This document shows, piece by piece, positions 24,280 to 37,700 of a stretch of DNA of 64,000 bases. Numbering within the stretch: the stretch's first letter is position 1; each line of letters begins with the position of its first letter. Position numbers and translations under genes: made by a program. The DNA comes from Flabesymbios commensalis (taxonomy: Eukaryota; Annelida; Polychaeta; Terebellida; Flabelligeridae): the NCBI GenBank assembly GCA_964017125.1, contig OZ024914.1, forward strand, positions 30,749,149 through 30,813,148, read 5' to 3'. The notes beneath the pieces were generated by a model. The model made no database searches, had not been told where the DNA came from, and was given only the letters and a program-made list of their open reading frames with translations.

Positions 24280-24415
24280 CTATACGGATTCCGCCATGTA
24301 AATGATTCGATTGATGAATGAATGAATGAGTAAATGAATCATTTGACTGAATTGGTCGCCTTTGTGCATGTACAGGCTAAACTGGACCAAGAGAACCTGT
24401 GGGGATAGCGTCTCA
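24280..24415 (-). repeat. SINE 3' region with ATTC tail
   Basis: On the minus strand it reads aggttctcttggtccagttt, then agcctgtacatgcacaaagg, then ends in an attcattcattcattc tail. The body matches the SINE at 30985-31155; the head is different or missing. Confidence 0.65.
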
Positions 24416-24539
24416 CTTGCCTCTGTCGTCGGGACTGTTCGGGTTTCCGGAACTCCCTGAGCGATCTCGCCCACGCTGGTTTTCCACCACCAAATTCCGC
24501 ACCGCATCACACTCCACTTGAGCGCCGCGCAGGACAGTC

Positions 24540-24715
24540 GCATAGTCTGATCTGCGCAGCCACGCCTTGTGGCCCAGTGGCCGTCGCGTCTTGTCTGAAT
24601 CAGTGCACCTCGTTAATCAATAAGATGGATTGTAAATTAGTCTAATAAAGCATCAAGAACATCACGGAGTCAAGCTATTTGTGTACCGTCGCCCAGACGG
24701 GGATGAAATGAGTGA
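24540..24715 (+). repeat. possible solo-LTR-like 3' segment
   Basis: Contains an AATAAA followed by ggagtcaag and accgtcgcccagacgggga. The same sequence order recurs at 49312-49388, just downstream of the gypsy fossil. It may be the tail of a terminal repeat, but no full pair of ends was found. Confidence 0.35.
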
Positions 24716-24774
24716 ATCAGCGGCAGGGTGGAGCGATCCACTAAGCAGGCCATCGCCTACTACCTCGCGCCCGA

Positions 24775-25300
24775 TAAACCCAAATAACACAAAACGTTTT
24801 CGTAGCGGTCAAAAAAGGTCACAAAATTGTTGCAATGAAATGTTTTATGGGATATTTATCAAACATTTTGTGTATACAAATCATAAACGTTTTTAAAATT
24901 AAACCATAGGCCTAAACGTTTTTTAAAAGGTTGTGGTGCAAACAACAAAAATGTTGTTTTTTTCGAAACATTTTGGTAACATCATTTAGGTATATATATA
25001 TATATATACTTAAAAAAATAATGTTATCACTGCATTAAGCTTGACATGGTGAATAAACATTACAGTGATATGTATTGGGAAACATTTCTAAATCATTTTT
25101 GAAACGTATTATCAATTTCATAAATATATTTAAAATGTTGTGGTACAATTGCGTTTTTTGGTAACAATATATTTATATACAGAAAACTATTTAGATTATG
25201 TTTTTTTTAACTTTTAAAAATCATTTATAAAATGTTTTATACAATTTATAAACATTTTAACAACGCGCAATTGACAATTCTATTGATCAACACACATTCA
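24775..25300. repeat. AACGTTTT-type palindromic repeat block
   Basis: Many short phrases of aaacacaaaacgtttt, aaaatgttttat, caaacattttgtgt and aaacgtttttaaaa kind in both orientations. This looks like a decayed MITE of the group that begins with a 'cagtaaacacaaaa' end. Confidence 0.5.
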
Positions 25301-25310
25301 CCAGGTTTTG

Positions 25311-25412
<102 letters not shown>

Positions 25413-25421
25413 CTTTCTATA

Positions 25422-25535
25422 CCCGGTAAACACAAAACATTTGTATAGCATTTGTACAATTTTGGGTCAACGTCGAAATTGACCCAACATTATACAAATG
25501 TTATAGGCCTACAGATGCTTTTGTGTTTACTGGGA
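25422..25535. repeat. palindromic MITE related to family A
   Basis: The ends cccggtaaacacaaaacatt and gcttttgtgtttactggga are inverse. The inner arms tttgggtcaacgtcg and aattgacccaacatta meet at the centre. Confidence 0.75.
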
Positions 25536-25685
25536 TAGTAAACTCTGATTTAAGTCCTATTAAAATCTTCTATCTATAGCTCCCAGGTGACGAATTTTAT
25601 CTGTCGGTTGATAAAAATAGGCCAACTTCAGTCTGTAAGGGTGGATTTGTCCACTAAATTAGAAAGTCTCCTTCGCCAGCTCCTG
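25536..25685. other. region just beyond the tetraspanin stop, likely 3' UTR
   Basis: Lies directly downstream (minus strand) of the stop codon at 25686-25688. No clear AATAAA on that strand was confirmed. Confidence 0.4.
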
Positions 25686-25730
25686 CTAAAGGTGACGATA
25701 GAGAATAACTCCTGCCACGATACCGATAAT
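25686..25730 (-). CDS. tetraspanin coding exon 12 (end of TM4, stop)
   Basis: Acceptor atgtttcag; [14 protein letters not shown] then TAG. The cytoplasmic tail is only a few residues, in contrast to the huge N-terminal one. Confidence 0.93.
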   Translation of the reverse strand: MIGIVAGVILYRHL

Positions 25731-28700
25731 CTGAAACATAAGTAGCATAAAGTTAGGCATTTTATTCCAGCTATGTATCGTCGTAGTATTCATGTTTTCT
25801 GTTCCACATCGCTAAAGATCGGATATGGGTTAAGGTATCTTCATAATGCTAATTAGCACCCACTTAAGCTATATTTTCAACCCCAGACAAAGAGGTTGAA
25901 AATATAGTATTATATTATTTGGCAAGGGAAAAATACTGGGGAGTAAACTGCTCATAAGGTATAGCCAATGCTATTCATTTGCACACCACAACATATAGAA
26001 AATGCTTTTCATTTGCACACCACAACGAATCTTTATTTTGCCTAGGGCCTTTGTCTGTGACTGAGTGTCGTCAACCATCAGCTTTCTGAGTAGGCCTATA
26101 TCCATAAACTGATGTTCTGTGGCGGATCCTGACCTCGTTTTAAAAACGATATTGTCAAAAAATTGCTATAAACTTATTTTTGGGTAGTGCCCCGAGCCTC
26201 CGCTTAGAAGCTGAAAAAACTAAAAAATGTTTTACTCCTCGATCAATTGAAAGAAAAAATCAGTAAGCCAATCAAATTCTACCATTTTAAATGGTGGACC
26301 AATGTTTAAGCAAAATATGGTCGTTTGCTCAGTCTCCTAATTCCTGCTGCATAGGCCAGTATCGACATGTTCAAGAGACTCTTTTTCTTACGGATATCGA
26401 TGACCTTATAAGGAGGGGCTTCCTGGCCCACCGTACAACAAAAAATGTAAAAACATTCCTCAAGTGGAATAAAACGTTGACACTACTTACCAAAACAAAG
26501 GCAGCCGTCATAGCCAGACCACATATGACTCCGGAATAATACACCATGGTGTCATGTACAACGCGATAACAGCCCTAAAATAAAACATGGAATTACATTA
26601 TTGATTTTACTACCCTTAAGCTTACTTGGCCATACATGGATGTTTCAACCAAATTTTATATCAAATGAAATACCACTAAAATTTATGTCATATTTTGTGC
26701 TGGATGTTCAGTTTTTGCAGCAATGCTTTGGTGCGCGTACAGAATATAAATTTATGTGCGGGGCGAGTGCGGGCATGATTAAAAGGCCCGCGCAGGTCTC
26801 TAGTACATACTATAATTATGACAAAAAAAATTAAATGAACATATCTGGCTACGTCCCAAAAACGATGTTTCGTTAATATATAACAAAACAGTACGACATA
26901 TTTTCATATTCATTCCCGGGGGTAGTGTAAAAGATCCCGAGACAAGAAATTTGTAATCTATTCTTGTTTCTGGAGGAATTAACCAAGATATTTTTTCTAG
27001 CATAGTTTCTCATTGAAAAGTGTAATTACTGCAGTGAAGAAAATAATGTCTAGCAGATTCGATTTGTATTGTCCCTAATTAATACACGGGATGATAAACA
27101 TCATTAAGAACTAATCGCTTATGACATGAAATTATGAATACAAATTGTTCTATATACAACATCGGTGAATAGAACATGACGTTTTGTCATTTCCATATCC
27201 TGTGATAGAGAGATGTGTTGTTTGAATAAACTGGCAATTCATCAGGATATTTATTTAAAAATTAATTATTATTTTTAATTAAAATTGATGAGTAAAGCTG
27301 TCGTTTTATCCTTTCTAACATGTTGGGGTGTGATCACTACCTTGTGATAAAGGGCCGTGTTGTTTGACGGCAGGAGTAGCGGTCTGCCCGGGGGTCCGTC
27401 CATGGCGTGCTGACATCGCTCCTTATCCAGATATCCGGTCTTTTTGTCCCAGACACAACAGGAGAGCGGTACGTAAGGCTTTCTAGACACTGTGACAATG
27501 AAAAATACACATTTTATGGACTTTGCCTCCAACCATGCTGTGTTTTGCGTGTGAAATAAAAACACTGAGTAGCTAGAGTGAATCAACATTTTTACTGCTG
27601 TCAAAAGTCACCATGAGGTAACTGCTTTTGATGAAAGTGAATGAAAATAAATTGATTTTATCACATACACCTCTGGTGGATCCAAGATCTGAAGCAATGG
27701 AGTGTGCTGGGAGTTTGGGGGATATCCCCATGAATTCTCTGATAAACTTAGGCAAATTTATGGATTGTTGTTTTGCGAAAAATACCAAATGCAAAAACTG
27801 AGCGTGTCATCATTGTGGTGAGCCAGGCTATGTGAACTTAGAGTGTCTTTACTGTGGTGAAATAGGTTATATAAACTGAAAATATCATTATTGTGGTAAA
27901 TCAGGCTCTGTAAGCTGAAAGTATTGTTATTGTGGTGAACTGGGCTATATGAACTGAGATTGCCATTTTTGTGGTGAATTGGGCTATATAAACTGAGAGT
28001 GTCATTATTATGATGAACACAGTTATATAAACTGAGAGTGTCATTATTGTGGTGAACTAGGCTATGTAAACTGAGAGTGTTATTAGTGTGGTGAACTAGG
28101 CTATATAAACTTAGAGTGTTATTATTGTGGTGAACTAGGCTATATAAACTGACAGTGTCATTATTATGATGAACAAGGCTATATAAAAAGCAAGTGGCTT
28201 TTTTGTGGTGAACTAGGCTATATAAACTGAAGGTTTCATTATTGTGGTGAACTAGGCTATGTAAACCGAAAGTGTTATTAGTGTGGTGAACTAGGCTATA
28301 TAAACTTAGAGTGTTATTATTGTGGTGAACTAGGCTATATAAACTGACAGTGTCATTATTATGATGAACAAGGCTATATAAAAAGCAAGTGGCTTTGTTG
28401 TGGTTAACTAGGCTATATAAACTGAAAGTGTCCTTATTGTGGTGAGCTAGGCTATGTAGACTGAGAGTGTTATTATTGTGATGAGCTAGGCTATATGTAC
28501 TGAGAGTGTCATTATTATGATGAACAAGGCTATTTAAACTGAAAGTGTCATTATTGTGGTTAACTAGGCTATATAAACTGAAAGTGTCCTTATTGTGGTG
28601 AACTAGGCTATGTGGACTGAGAGTGGTATTAATGTGGTGAACTAGGCTATGTAGAATGAGAGTGTTATTATTGTGGTGAACTAGGCTATAAAAGCCGAGA

Positions 28701-31700
28701 GTGTCATTATTGTGGTGAACTTGGCTATATAAACTGAGAGTGTCATTATTATGATCAACAAGGCTATATAAACTGAAAATGTCATTATTGTGGTGAACTA
28801 GGCTATATAAACTGAAAGTGTCCTTATTGTGGTGAGCTAGGCTATGTAGACTGAGAGTGTTATTATTGTGGTGAGCTAGGCTATATAAACTGAGAGTGTC
28901 ATTATTATAATGAACAAGGCTATATAAACTGAAAGTGTCATTATTGTGGTGAACTAGGCTATATACTTACAATTTGTTATCAATCAATTTTATTCAAAAT
29001 ATGAACTATAAATGTGACAATTGTGCCTAACCCTAAAATGCTACATTAAAAAAAGTCAGCCACTTGAAGTTGCGTTTCGCTACCGAGACCAACAACTTTA
29101 AGTGGGTAAAAATCACTCATATTTGTTCAATTTGAGACCAAATATTTCAAAATCCTGATGTTTAAACTCCCAATAACAGCTGATAAAACAGATTGAAACG
29201 ACTATAGTCGTGCTTAGTGGTATAAGGGTTAACCCATGGACGCACTTCACATATTCTGACATCTAAAGATGATACCCACACTAAAAGTATTTTAAAATTA
29301 TAATGACCGTAGACCCATAGATCTAACTAAGACATTTATGATTATTTTAAATTGAGAAATACTTTCGTATTTCGGTTCATGTAAAAACATTTTAGAGTTT
29401 ACGACAATAGTTGTGCTTAGTGTACATGTAAGAGTTAAATCTCACCAAACATGAGGGGTTGACCAAACGCTGCATGGTTTATTGCTGGTCAATTGTCTGG
29501 ACGCTGACCCAGCATTACACCTACATTAGGACAACGCCTGGTGAACTTTTACTTAAAGGGGTCCAATATGCGAGATGATTGGATTTGTATAAAATCAAAT
29601 ATTGTGTAAAGTTTGAGAATACAAGCCTGATAATTTTTTATGTTGCTAAAACAAAACAATATAGTGAATATTAAACACGGACTATATTGTATAGGCGGAG
29701 TCAGTGGTTGACCTCGGTACTGGGGCTTGGTAAGGTTGTCTCAGTATGTGTGACGTCAACTTGCCAGCGTAATCACATGACTACATTCAACATGGCTGAA
29801 GCACATAGCAGGGACATGACTGACAGTGACACAACGATTCTTTCGCCAGAGAAACTGATAATTTAGGTGTTCAACTTTACATGTTTGAGCCTGTGGGTGA
29901 TAATCATATTACCGACGAAGATTCGCCTGATGAGGAAAGTGAGTGGAGGCAGGTTGTTTTCTTTCTGACCCGCCGGCTTGTTTGAAAGTTATTGTTGTTG
30001 TTGACATCTTGAGCCATGTGAGCCGTGAGTCGACCGGCCCACCTTTTGTAAATAACGCTACGTATTTGTTCACATTAGGCTTTAGCCCTCAGGTACTGGT
30101 AGGGCCTGTCATTTAGTCTATTTCAAATATTAACAGTGAGAAATTCTGAGAGGTGAACCCGATGGGCGGACCACAGCACCCGCCCGTCCAGATTACAAAC
30201 CATCAGGCTGAGTTCCACCGTACGTCCGTGGTGGACTGAGCACTCATGTTGTGTTGTGTACTGGTGAGGCCCAGGGCGGAAATGCCCGGGAAGCATAACA
30301 CATACCGATAGTGTGCACGCTATGAGGCTGAGATCCACTGTGTGTCAGTGGTGGACTGAGCAGTCTCGTTGTGTATCGGTGCGGAAATGCCCGGGACGCG
30401 CAACTCAACCTATAGCGATTGCTATCAGCATGTCCTGTGCACTATTTGTTAGCAAGGGGGAGTAATCTATATTAAAGGAGTCTATATATAAGGAGTCTGT
30501 TTCGGCGGTGTCAAGCGATAACAAGATTCTCCCTAACATTCAACAATAACTATGGGGCTGAGGTCCACCGTACAGGAGTCCGTGGTGGACTGCTTGTTGT
30601 GTACTACTACCGGGACGCGCAACACATACCGATAGCGTGAACGTATGGGCTGCCTCGACCAACCTGACATGTATCCTGTGTCATTGTCGAGGCTCAGTAC
30701 ATGACGACCGGTTTCTAAATCGATATCGTTTACCCCGCGACTGCAATTGATTTGCGGTACGGAGTAGATGACCGCCTCAGCATACGAAGAGAAAACTCGG
30801 TGATACTAGAGAGTAATTAACTCAGTAGAAGTTTTCATAATTGTTGTTGTTATTCAGGCAATAAAACACGTGTACTGACTCGAAGGTCGAAGGTACAGGG
30901 ATTGAGGACATCCAATCAGCGTGCGTACATCGAATTAGCAATTATACGTCACGATTCCAACCACCAAAATAAAAATGAAATGAATTGGGCTTTAGGCCAC
31001 CTTTGTGCACATATAGGCTAAACTGGGCCAGGAGAACCTCCTGAGGATGGTGAGATGATTGAGATGACACTGTCCTCCAGACACAGGATTCAAAATTCGA
31101 GCCCTGGCGGTCTGAGGCCGAGCACGCTACCTCTCGGTCACGGAGGCTCCCCACAATACTAACTTTCACACGTGGATGGGGAAGAAACATTTTTTGTTTC
31201 TTTGAAACCGCCGAGACCGGGAACCGAACCCCGTGAAAGGCAGCGGTTCTAACCACTACCCTAGGGCCCCCGCCCTCCAACCTCCAACCACCAGCGACAC
31301 CAAGTATTTGAGAAGGAACTAATGGCAGAATTCATGGCCGCTCCTGGAGTTCCAAATCCACACTGGTTGTCAACTCTAAAAATGTAACAATTACTTTCAT
31401 CGCTAAAATTTTCAATTTTAGTCTATAGTGGAGTAGATATGTGAGATAGGTGTGCACTTCCGTAAAGAAGCATGAAACTTTGCACTAGGGGGTTTTTTGG
31501 TGCGCTGAATTCAAAAATCGCGAGAACCACGATGACAAAAGAACGGTTCTTGCCGAAAATCAAAATTCAAAATGGCCACCATTAAAAAAACAGTTTTTCA
31601 TATCTCCACTCAGGGTAATCCGATTATCATGATTTTAATGTGTAAACGTATGTTTTCAAGGTCAAAAAATCGATTGAGATGCATGAAAAATGGTTTAATG

Positions 31701-34700
31701 CAATACAAGTAACCGAAAAATACAAAATATACCAAAATTCAAGAAAATCAATGTATACGGCGTATATTATCCACACGGTCTTACATAAAATCTCATGATC
31801 TAGACATATATGTACATCAGAGCACGGACTACAGCAATATATATCACTTATATGTTCAAACAGATACATTATAGCAAAATGACACTAGCTGTTATTAAGT
31901 AACTTGACACTGATTGCCAGAGATCACAAGATATCCAAATCAACAAATGTATATTCAGGGTATTCATTGTTCAGAATGTAGTCATTATACTGTATATATT
32001 AATCAGTTGTCTGATGAATCACTACATTGTCCGGAGCAAAAGCACAATTGAGAGCATCTAAGGCTGGATTTATAGCATTTACAGCGGTATATACAGTTTT
32101 TTTGCATCCACACTTTAGTAATTCTTGACAAGCTTTAGACGCTTTGGTAAGAACAGTCCAAAGTGGTGTCCAAGGAGAGATACTATCTGACTTTTTCCAG
32201 CCCAGCAAATCTGGAGAGGGAACCTCTGGTACTGCTATTAGGCACTGTCCCCATACATACCCAGCTTGGTACACTGACCGTTTCACATGTTGTTCAAGTG
32301 CATGTAATTTTAGTGGAATGTTTTGATGTGACGGTTGCAAAGGCCAACCTATATTTCACAGTTTTCAAACAAGTTCCTTACAGCTATAGCAATAATAACC
32401 ATGTCTGTGTCTTTTGCACATATTACATTTTTTGAAAATCCACGACTAAAGCAGTGTGAAGCATCAGAAGTAGCCGAGTATCTGCCTCCTCTTGGGTACA
32501 ATGTAAACCTGACAAATCACATATGGGAGAGGATAACACATCCTGACCATGTGTTGAAATATACTTGCTTTCCCAGTGGAGGTACAAGCGCGTGAATAAA
32601 CGTGGCTAGCAATTTGAAGAGGCCATCTTTGTTTTGGTCTATGCGAATATATTAGGACATTTTCCCAGTCAGGTGGAATAGAAGTGTTTCTATCAACCCG
32701 CAATGTGTTCTCAGACCCTCTATTTTATCGAGCTTGATATTTCAGACTGTCGTTTCTATAGACGTCCCAGACAATATCTAGACAGTTAACAGATTGTAGC
32801 ATATTTTCAATATAAGGCAAGAACACATATTCGTAATAATCTTGGAAGCTTTTGACTAGTGTATTTTGCTTTTATGAGATCTAGTCTGTGAACCACTCCG
32901 GCTCCATTTATGATTTTTACATCAAGATGTGGGACATTTGTTTCTGAAGGAACCTGTTTCTGAAGGAAATATTGACTCTACACAACTGATCAAATCTGAT
33001 TCAGTTGTAGTATGTATGACAGTACTATTTGATGCTAATGAGAGAGGCCATGCGTGGTTTTCGTGCATAAAAACTCATCCATATCACTCTCCCTTGATTG
33101 GCGTGATATGTACATCCTTGAGAAGAGTTGCACATCAGTTTTCAGACAGGCCACCCTAGATGTAGATCTATCAGCTGTCTTACTGGAGCTGGTGTTAAAC
33201 AATTGTAATCTGTTTTTTCGAATGGTGTTATTAAAGTCTGTTGCTTTATCACTAACACGTTTATTAACAAATCACGTTGAGATATAAGAAACTGGAGAAA
33301 CACTAGTTCCAATTGGAGAACATTATACCAATAATGGAACTGAGGACGAGTGGATGTCATATGTTTGCTCCAGTCATCAAAGCTTAATAATTCAACATCC
33401 TGTGTAGTGTGTTGATAATCTTCAAATGCCTTTTTCGAAAGTATGAACAAAGCAGATGCTGAAACTCAGTGGCGGATCCAGGATCTGTAGGAAGGGGGGG
33501 GGCGCCCAGGGTTTTGAATGCTTGCGCTCAAGATTAGAGCGGAGGGTGCCTGCTGCTGCTGATGTGTGTTAACCTTTCTGTAATCCCAGAGCTCTTCCTT
33601 CACCAGCTGTTGTCATGACCGATGTCCAGCCACTCCCACCAAGCCAGTCGCCAATTGCTGCTAACATTGCCATTTCTATGTGAAGCATCCCCCTCCCCCC
33701 TACGAGTACAACATGATGGTTTTCACCATATGCATGCGGCAATGTCCACTGTACTTTTTTTGAAATAGCATATAACTGTTGATGAGTAGTATTGGCCTGG
33801 GTTGACAGCACATGTAATTTGTTTAATGATGTCCATTCCATGCTTCTCTATGGCAGGGGAATGTGCACTATCTCTGAACAGTGGTAGTAATGCAATTATT
33901 CCGGGTGGTTTAGATACAGACACTTACAAATTAGCGAAATAAGCAGACCAAGATACATTAAAAATAGTGTTGTTATTGTAATCATCAGTGTAAGCTGTAT
34001 TGATATGTTCAACATCTTTGCATTTCATCTTCATCTTTGTTAGTGGTTCTTGGAATTGTTTGACTTTTTGATGTTGGTGACCGTATAATATTATGTGGAA
34101 TGGAGATTTGAGGAACATTAGTATATGTCTCTGGTAATGACATCATTATTTTAGATCTCTGGTGTGACGTATTGTGTTGATGGATCCTGGGAACTCCCTG
34201 GTTATCATGGGCCATAATTATGCTGAATAATAGATATTGCTGTAACATGGAATGAGTCACAGCTAGAGGTACAGAATGGATTGTGATCTACTAGTATATT
34301 GTATAGATGTCCAGTACTAAACAGGTTACCATTAAGCGACATGAGACACACAATGCCTTCGTTGTTATATATTACAATTAGACGATTAGCTTCATCTGTA
34401 GAAATTTGTAATACCCTGTCATATGACATTGAAATTAATACTATTGTGACAGTTTTTGAATCTGGTATATATATTGAGCAGATGTATTATTCTTTTTACC
34501 TGAAAAGACAGTTGCCGCATGGATCCCAACCCAATTATATGTGTGTTTACATTCTCTTCAGGATCACCCACTACCAGATTACGACGCCTGTACGGAGTGG
34601 TGTAAATTATTGACAAATTGACTGATATTTATTGGTTATTTTGTTTTCTTTAACTCCAATCAATTCGTGGGTTGTTTTATCACATTCTGTGACCCCAAAA

Positions 34701-37700
34701 ACATATATTTAGACAGTAATATTCTGTAAATTGGGCTACAAGAAGTGGAGGTATGATAAAAACTGTTTTTTCATGGCGGCCATTTTGAATTTGCATTTTG
34801 AGCAGGAACCAATAAAATGTCATCGTGGTTCCCACGATTTTTGGAATCAGCATACCTTAAAACCCCTTAGGACAAATTTTGGTGCTCCTTTCCGGAAGTG
34901 CACAACTCGACCAAAATTTGTTACATATCTACTCCACTACTATGTAAACGACATCAACAAATGTGTTAATGATCTGATAGTATCAGTACTCCAATTAGGT
35001 TTAGTATTTAATTGCAAAACTTTGTTTCACGGCAGTGATATTCAAACCCCTTTTATCAATGAAAATCTAATGGAAGCTATTGCTATCTTTTTGATATCAA
35101 GTAGTATTTTCCCTCTTATAATGAGGTTGACTGCTTAATTTTATTAGCTAAATTGTATAATTACAATACTTTTCCCCTTGCTGCCTATTTTGGACTATGT
35201 TACTACCACCTCCACCCACCACCGCCTTGTGGCGGTAATAGCTTGTCTATGTCTGCCTGCCATAAATATGTTTAAACCAACAAATGTGTTATGCATATAT
35301 TGTCAATAAAAGGACCTCAGTTTTCCTTTAACCTGGCCGCAACAGCTAATCATATTATCACTAGTATTTCTCGCTCGGGGGGGGGGAATGGGGGGGGGTT
35401 GTTGTTTATTATCACGCGCCTCCTCCATACCAGGACACAACCTACCTGTAAATCCTGGGTAATCCCTGAACCATCGTGAGTGACGATAGTCCGACCATCC
35501 TAGGTCATCCACACCACAACACCCCAGCTGTAAAAAATACCAGCATCATTTATATCACACCTACTAATATCGTAGTCATTAGAACTCTATGTGTATATTA
35601 ACAATAGGGCCGGCCCTGATAACTCAATCTGTCGTTTGTAGCTCGAAAATCAGAGGTAATACTTTCGAATCCAGGCCGGATCAGACGGTTGTCATCGAGG
35701 TTTTGCAAATACAGTGCTCCAAACTGTTTAAAGGACTGTGGTGTGCAGTATTGTCTACGGACTATAAAGAACTATTGGAGTCATTCAACACGAGTAAGGC
35801 ATAGTCTAAACTTTGGGCTTATTTCTATCGCAATATTGTCATGATTGTGCAATAAGGGATGTAAAGCAATATTCACTACAGCAAAAATAGGATATACAAA
35901 TACATATGGGCCTACTGCGTATGCTTATGGATACAGAGGGTGATAGACGCACACTGTTACAGGAAAGAGAGGCGTTAACTGTGAGGTGTGAATTAGCCTG
36001 CTACAAAAATCACACCTCACAGTGAATGAAAAATATGCAATTATATAAAATATTATTGCATTTTTTAGCTTTTTTAATAGATATCTCGAACGAAAGCTTA
36101 AAACTTCTTCATTTCGATGGGTTATCATATTTTCTAGGAAATTACTTTCATCGAGAATATGCCTTGTGACACATGTGTAGCCTAATCTGCAGCAAGGATA
36201 AAAAGGACAGAGACATAATTAATTGCCTTATAAAACCAAGAGCTTTTCAGATAAGCAGTTAGGCATACTTTCTTTGGTTTTGCACAGCAGATCAGCGTGC
36301 TATGCTATACAGATCTACACTGATCCATATAACAATGGATTTTATAAAATTCAATCAAGCCATATTTCAGATATACATATTTTATATACATACCTTTTCC
36401 TGGCTGCCGTCCCACCCGTACGTCACTTGTCTCATGTACCAGTCGTCCTGATCAACTCCGTAACTGTCCTCAAGCGTGTGTTTCATGTATTTACGTATAC
36501 CAGAATCTAGCTATAAAATAAAGTGATATACAACTAGCGCGGTTAATTATTTTTAAATAATTGTTACTGATAACTTTATATATAAATTTGATAGATGATA
36601 TTTCGTTGTTTGCGACAATATTACTATTTCACTTGCGTACATCTGTTCTGTAGCAAAGCGCCAGCAATGCACCCGTCATCAAAACCACAGATAGCACCAC
36701 CAGGGACGATATGTACTGAAAAACATAAATAAGTTTAATTAAAGAATTGATTAAAAATAGTTTAGTTAAAATAACAAATTACGCAATAAATAAGAGACTC
36801 CAATGCTGGAGTGGTATTGGCCGAACGTTGCAGATGGTGACCCAACAATACTCCAGTAATAGGACGACGTCTCGTTTTTCCGGGATGCCCGCCATTATAT
36901 CTCATAACTTATAAAAATATTTTATGTCTAATATCAAGTGAATATTGAAGCTACGATTCATTACGGGAAAAGTGTAAGCTTATTTAAGCAAAATATATCC
37001 GTTCAAGTATTAAACTATGAATCTATATTCTTATAAAAAAACGCTCAAAGTATCAGTTAAGTACAGAAATATATGATAAACGATGCAAACGCTTACATAG
37101 CTTATATTTCAAGTAGGGCATATACTTTTAGGTCTGGGTAATAGAAAGCGAATAAAGTGAAAATGCTTAAATAGTAGTTCGATATCGACACGAGCAAAAT
37201 CTAATGTTTTAATCTTGTGTCTAATGGAAGTGTCATGTCCAATCAGAGGCTTAACGTTTGGTCGTTTAAATAGTGTAACCAATCCCATGCCTCGGATCTA
37301 GGTCACACTGTCATGCCCTACGCTGCCGTACAAAGGCAAACAGTATATGCTTACTTGAGAAGTAAGCCGTTACTGTTGTTAGCTTTCGCAGGACAAAATA
37401 CTGATCCTGATTTATCGGTGTTTTGTACATGATGTACATACAGACGTATTACACTCACAGCGACAGTGAACGTTTTGTTGGGGAGATATCCCGCCAGACC
37501 TCCCAGAATGGAGATGAACAGCACACCGCACGACCCGAGGATCACCAGTAGGCAGCCACAAATGAGCGCTCTATTGTCCCACATCACCCAGTCTGCCGTA
37601 TGGTATAAGATCACCCATACCGCCACTCCTATAACAGCCACCGCAAATAACTGAAAATGAGAAAGCACACAGAAAAAAGAAATGTAGATCCATAGAGTAT

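Larger units (their letters stand above)
31426..34939 (-). mobile_element. 3.5 kb element with about 190-bp TIRs encoding a large orphan protein
   Basis: The first 190 bases (tagtggagtagatatg..., tgtgcacttccg, gaaccacgatgaca, attcaaaatggcc) return as an imperfect inverse at 34743-34939. The outer 16 bases are identical and CTA flanks both sides (possible 3-bp duplication). Inside, on the minus strand, lies a decayed copy of a large protein that I remember from many invertebrate genomes, always unnamed (see 31999-34616). TIRs plus a single large protein mark it as a mobile element; the superfamily is unknown to me. It sits in the large intron of the tetraspanin gene, in the same orientation. 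The copy is old: arms differ at roughly a quarter to a third of positions by eye. Confidence 0.82.

Noticed and set aside
27795-28965. CRISPR-like array
   Set aside because: Repeats are contiguous with no unique spacers, vary base by base, and lie in animal intronic DNA; it is a minisatellite.
31200-31278. Functional tRNA-Glu/Asp gene on the minus strand
   Set aside because: Boxes A and B are recognisable, but the distance and the anticodon arm do not allow a cloverleaf; it fits a SINE head or pseudogene.
33465-33560. Break in the orphan protein taken as an intron
   Set aside because: The segment begins with cagtggcggatccagg, the terminus of the MITE at 22946-23167, so it is an inserted fragment.
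37351-37458. Extension of the tetraspanin exon 37459-37650 to the right-hand stop of its open frame
   Set aside because: A consensus donor gtgagt follows TFTVA, and the next exon (TM3) continues in phase; the extra frame is intron.
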